From the NCBI RefSeq assembly GCF_039645985.1, contig NZ_CP147919.1, forward strand, positions 2,046,001-2,110,000: a stretch of DNA of 64,000 nt, in the 5' to 3' direction. The DNA comes from Sulfurimonas sp. HSL3-7 (lineage in GTDB: Bacteria > Campylobacterota > Campylobacteria > Campylobacterales > Sulfurimonadaceae). Under the pieces are notes generated by a model. It worked only from the letters and a program-made list of their open reading frames with translations, ran no database searches and was not told where the DNA came from. How positions within the stretch are numbered: the first letter of the stretch is position 1; every line of letters begins with the position of its first letter. Shown here piece after piece: positions 63,706-64,000 of the stretch. The position numbers were made by a program, and so were the translations under genes.

Positions 63706-64000
63706 ATGTATACTGAATATAAAACATTAATTACTACTATCAAAGAAAACTCAAATCAGCTTCACGAACAAAATAGAAGTTTTCAAGAAAAACAAAAACA
63801 CTTGGAAGAAGAACTCCTGCAGGGAAGAGAAAACATCCTAAATCATCTTGAAGAAAAAAAACAAGAGATAGAGAACAACATACAAAACAGTCGAAATGAG
63901 CATAAAGCTTTAGTCTCAAAAGAGGAAGAAGAGTTTTCTGCAAAACTTCAAGCACTTCAAGACAAGTTACAACTTGGTAGAAAAAAAATTGACGATGATC
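63706..64000 (+). CDS. Coiled-coil protein (partial)
   Basis: Starts at ATG 63706 after TAGGAG, whose first bases are the stop of the ATPase gene, so the two are translated as a unit. About 98 residues are visible before the window edge, almost all charged heptad-like coiled coil (QEKQKHLEEELLQGRENILNHLEEKKQEIENNIQ). It resembles the coiled-coil N-terminus of the ATPase in style. Its function cannot be read; a structural partner of the ATPase is likely. Confidence 0.7.
   Translation, partial: MYTEYKTLITTIKENSNQLHEQNRSFQEKQKHLEEELLQGRENILNHLEEKKQEIENNIQNSRNEHKALVSKEEEEFSAKLQALQDKLQLGRKKIDDD

Overview
The window looks like chromosomal DNA of a Campylobacterota (epsilonproteobacterial) bacterium, probably close to Sulfurimonas, Sulfurovum or Sulfuricurvum. 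This rests on the rpsF-ssb-rpsR cluster, the short (~650-residue) RNase R overlapping holA, a small-type PurL, a dense set of c-di-GMP proteins, a small CKKCH cytochrome c, and SD-led genes with TATAAT -10 boxes. Species cannot be fixed from sequence reading alone. No rRNA, tRNA, CRISPR array or intact insertion sequence was seen.

Layout. 0-5 kb: a TetR regulator divergent from a membrane fatty acid desaturase, sharing a 33-bp perfect palindrome; a NIT-PAS-HD-GYP sensor; a DUF3817 membrane protein; an orphan reading-frame remnant; a secreted cupin. 5-13.5 kb: purL, an Rrf2 regulator, a parvulin, a 63-bp tandem repeat, a GreB-like factor, a Sel1 protein, and the rnr-holA pair. 13.5-24 kb: an ABC-F ATPase, a Cache-GGDEF cyclase, an esterase, a secreted propeller with a lipoprotein, a CopZ-like Fe-S/Zn protein divergent from an ECF sigma factor, a DUF4382 lipoprotein and CheR. 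24-31 kb: a three-gene unit with a DUF2235 hydrolase, an OmpA lipoprotein, a stand-alone helicase RecA2 domain coupled to a DEDD exonuclease, a PlsC acyltransferase and DUF808.

31-36.2 kb is a tightly overlapping four-gene unit: an N-acyl-amino-acid/autoinducer-synthase-like acyltransferase, a TonB-dependent receptor, a YfiR-like periplasmic protein and a HAMP-GGDEF(degenerate)-EAL protein. It reads as a self-contained signal synthesis, uptake and c-di-GMP output module. After rlmF comes a ~950-bp region without convincing genes, holding two 39-bp hairpin repeats around a structured stretch, then hrpB. Next are a response-regulator/histidine-kinase pair with GGDEF-EAL output, rpsF-ssb-rpsR, an ankyrin protein, a secreted HExxH peptidase with a C-terminal beta-barrel, a cytochrome c, serB, metF, three tandem paralogous Sel1 lipoproteins, and serS.

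From about 59.7 kb to the right edge, composition becomes clearly AT-rich. Two small helical proteins with a central WxxxxG turn precede a soluble EccC/EssC-like FtsK-SpoIIIE ATPase and a coiled-coil protein cut by the window end. This resembles a type VII secretion core, but the ATPase has no transmembrane helices and the host is Gram-negative. It is the best candidate here for an undescribed system.

A cross-cutting signal is a probable leaderless class: hrpB, the esterase and the ECF sigma factor each have a TAWAAT box exactly 5 nt before the ATG, in the shared context RCCGYATGCA, with no Shine-Dalgarno sequence.
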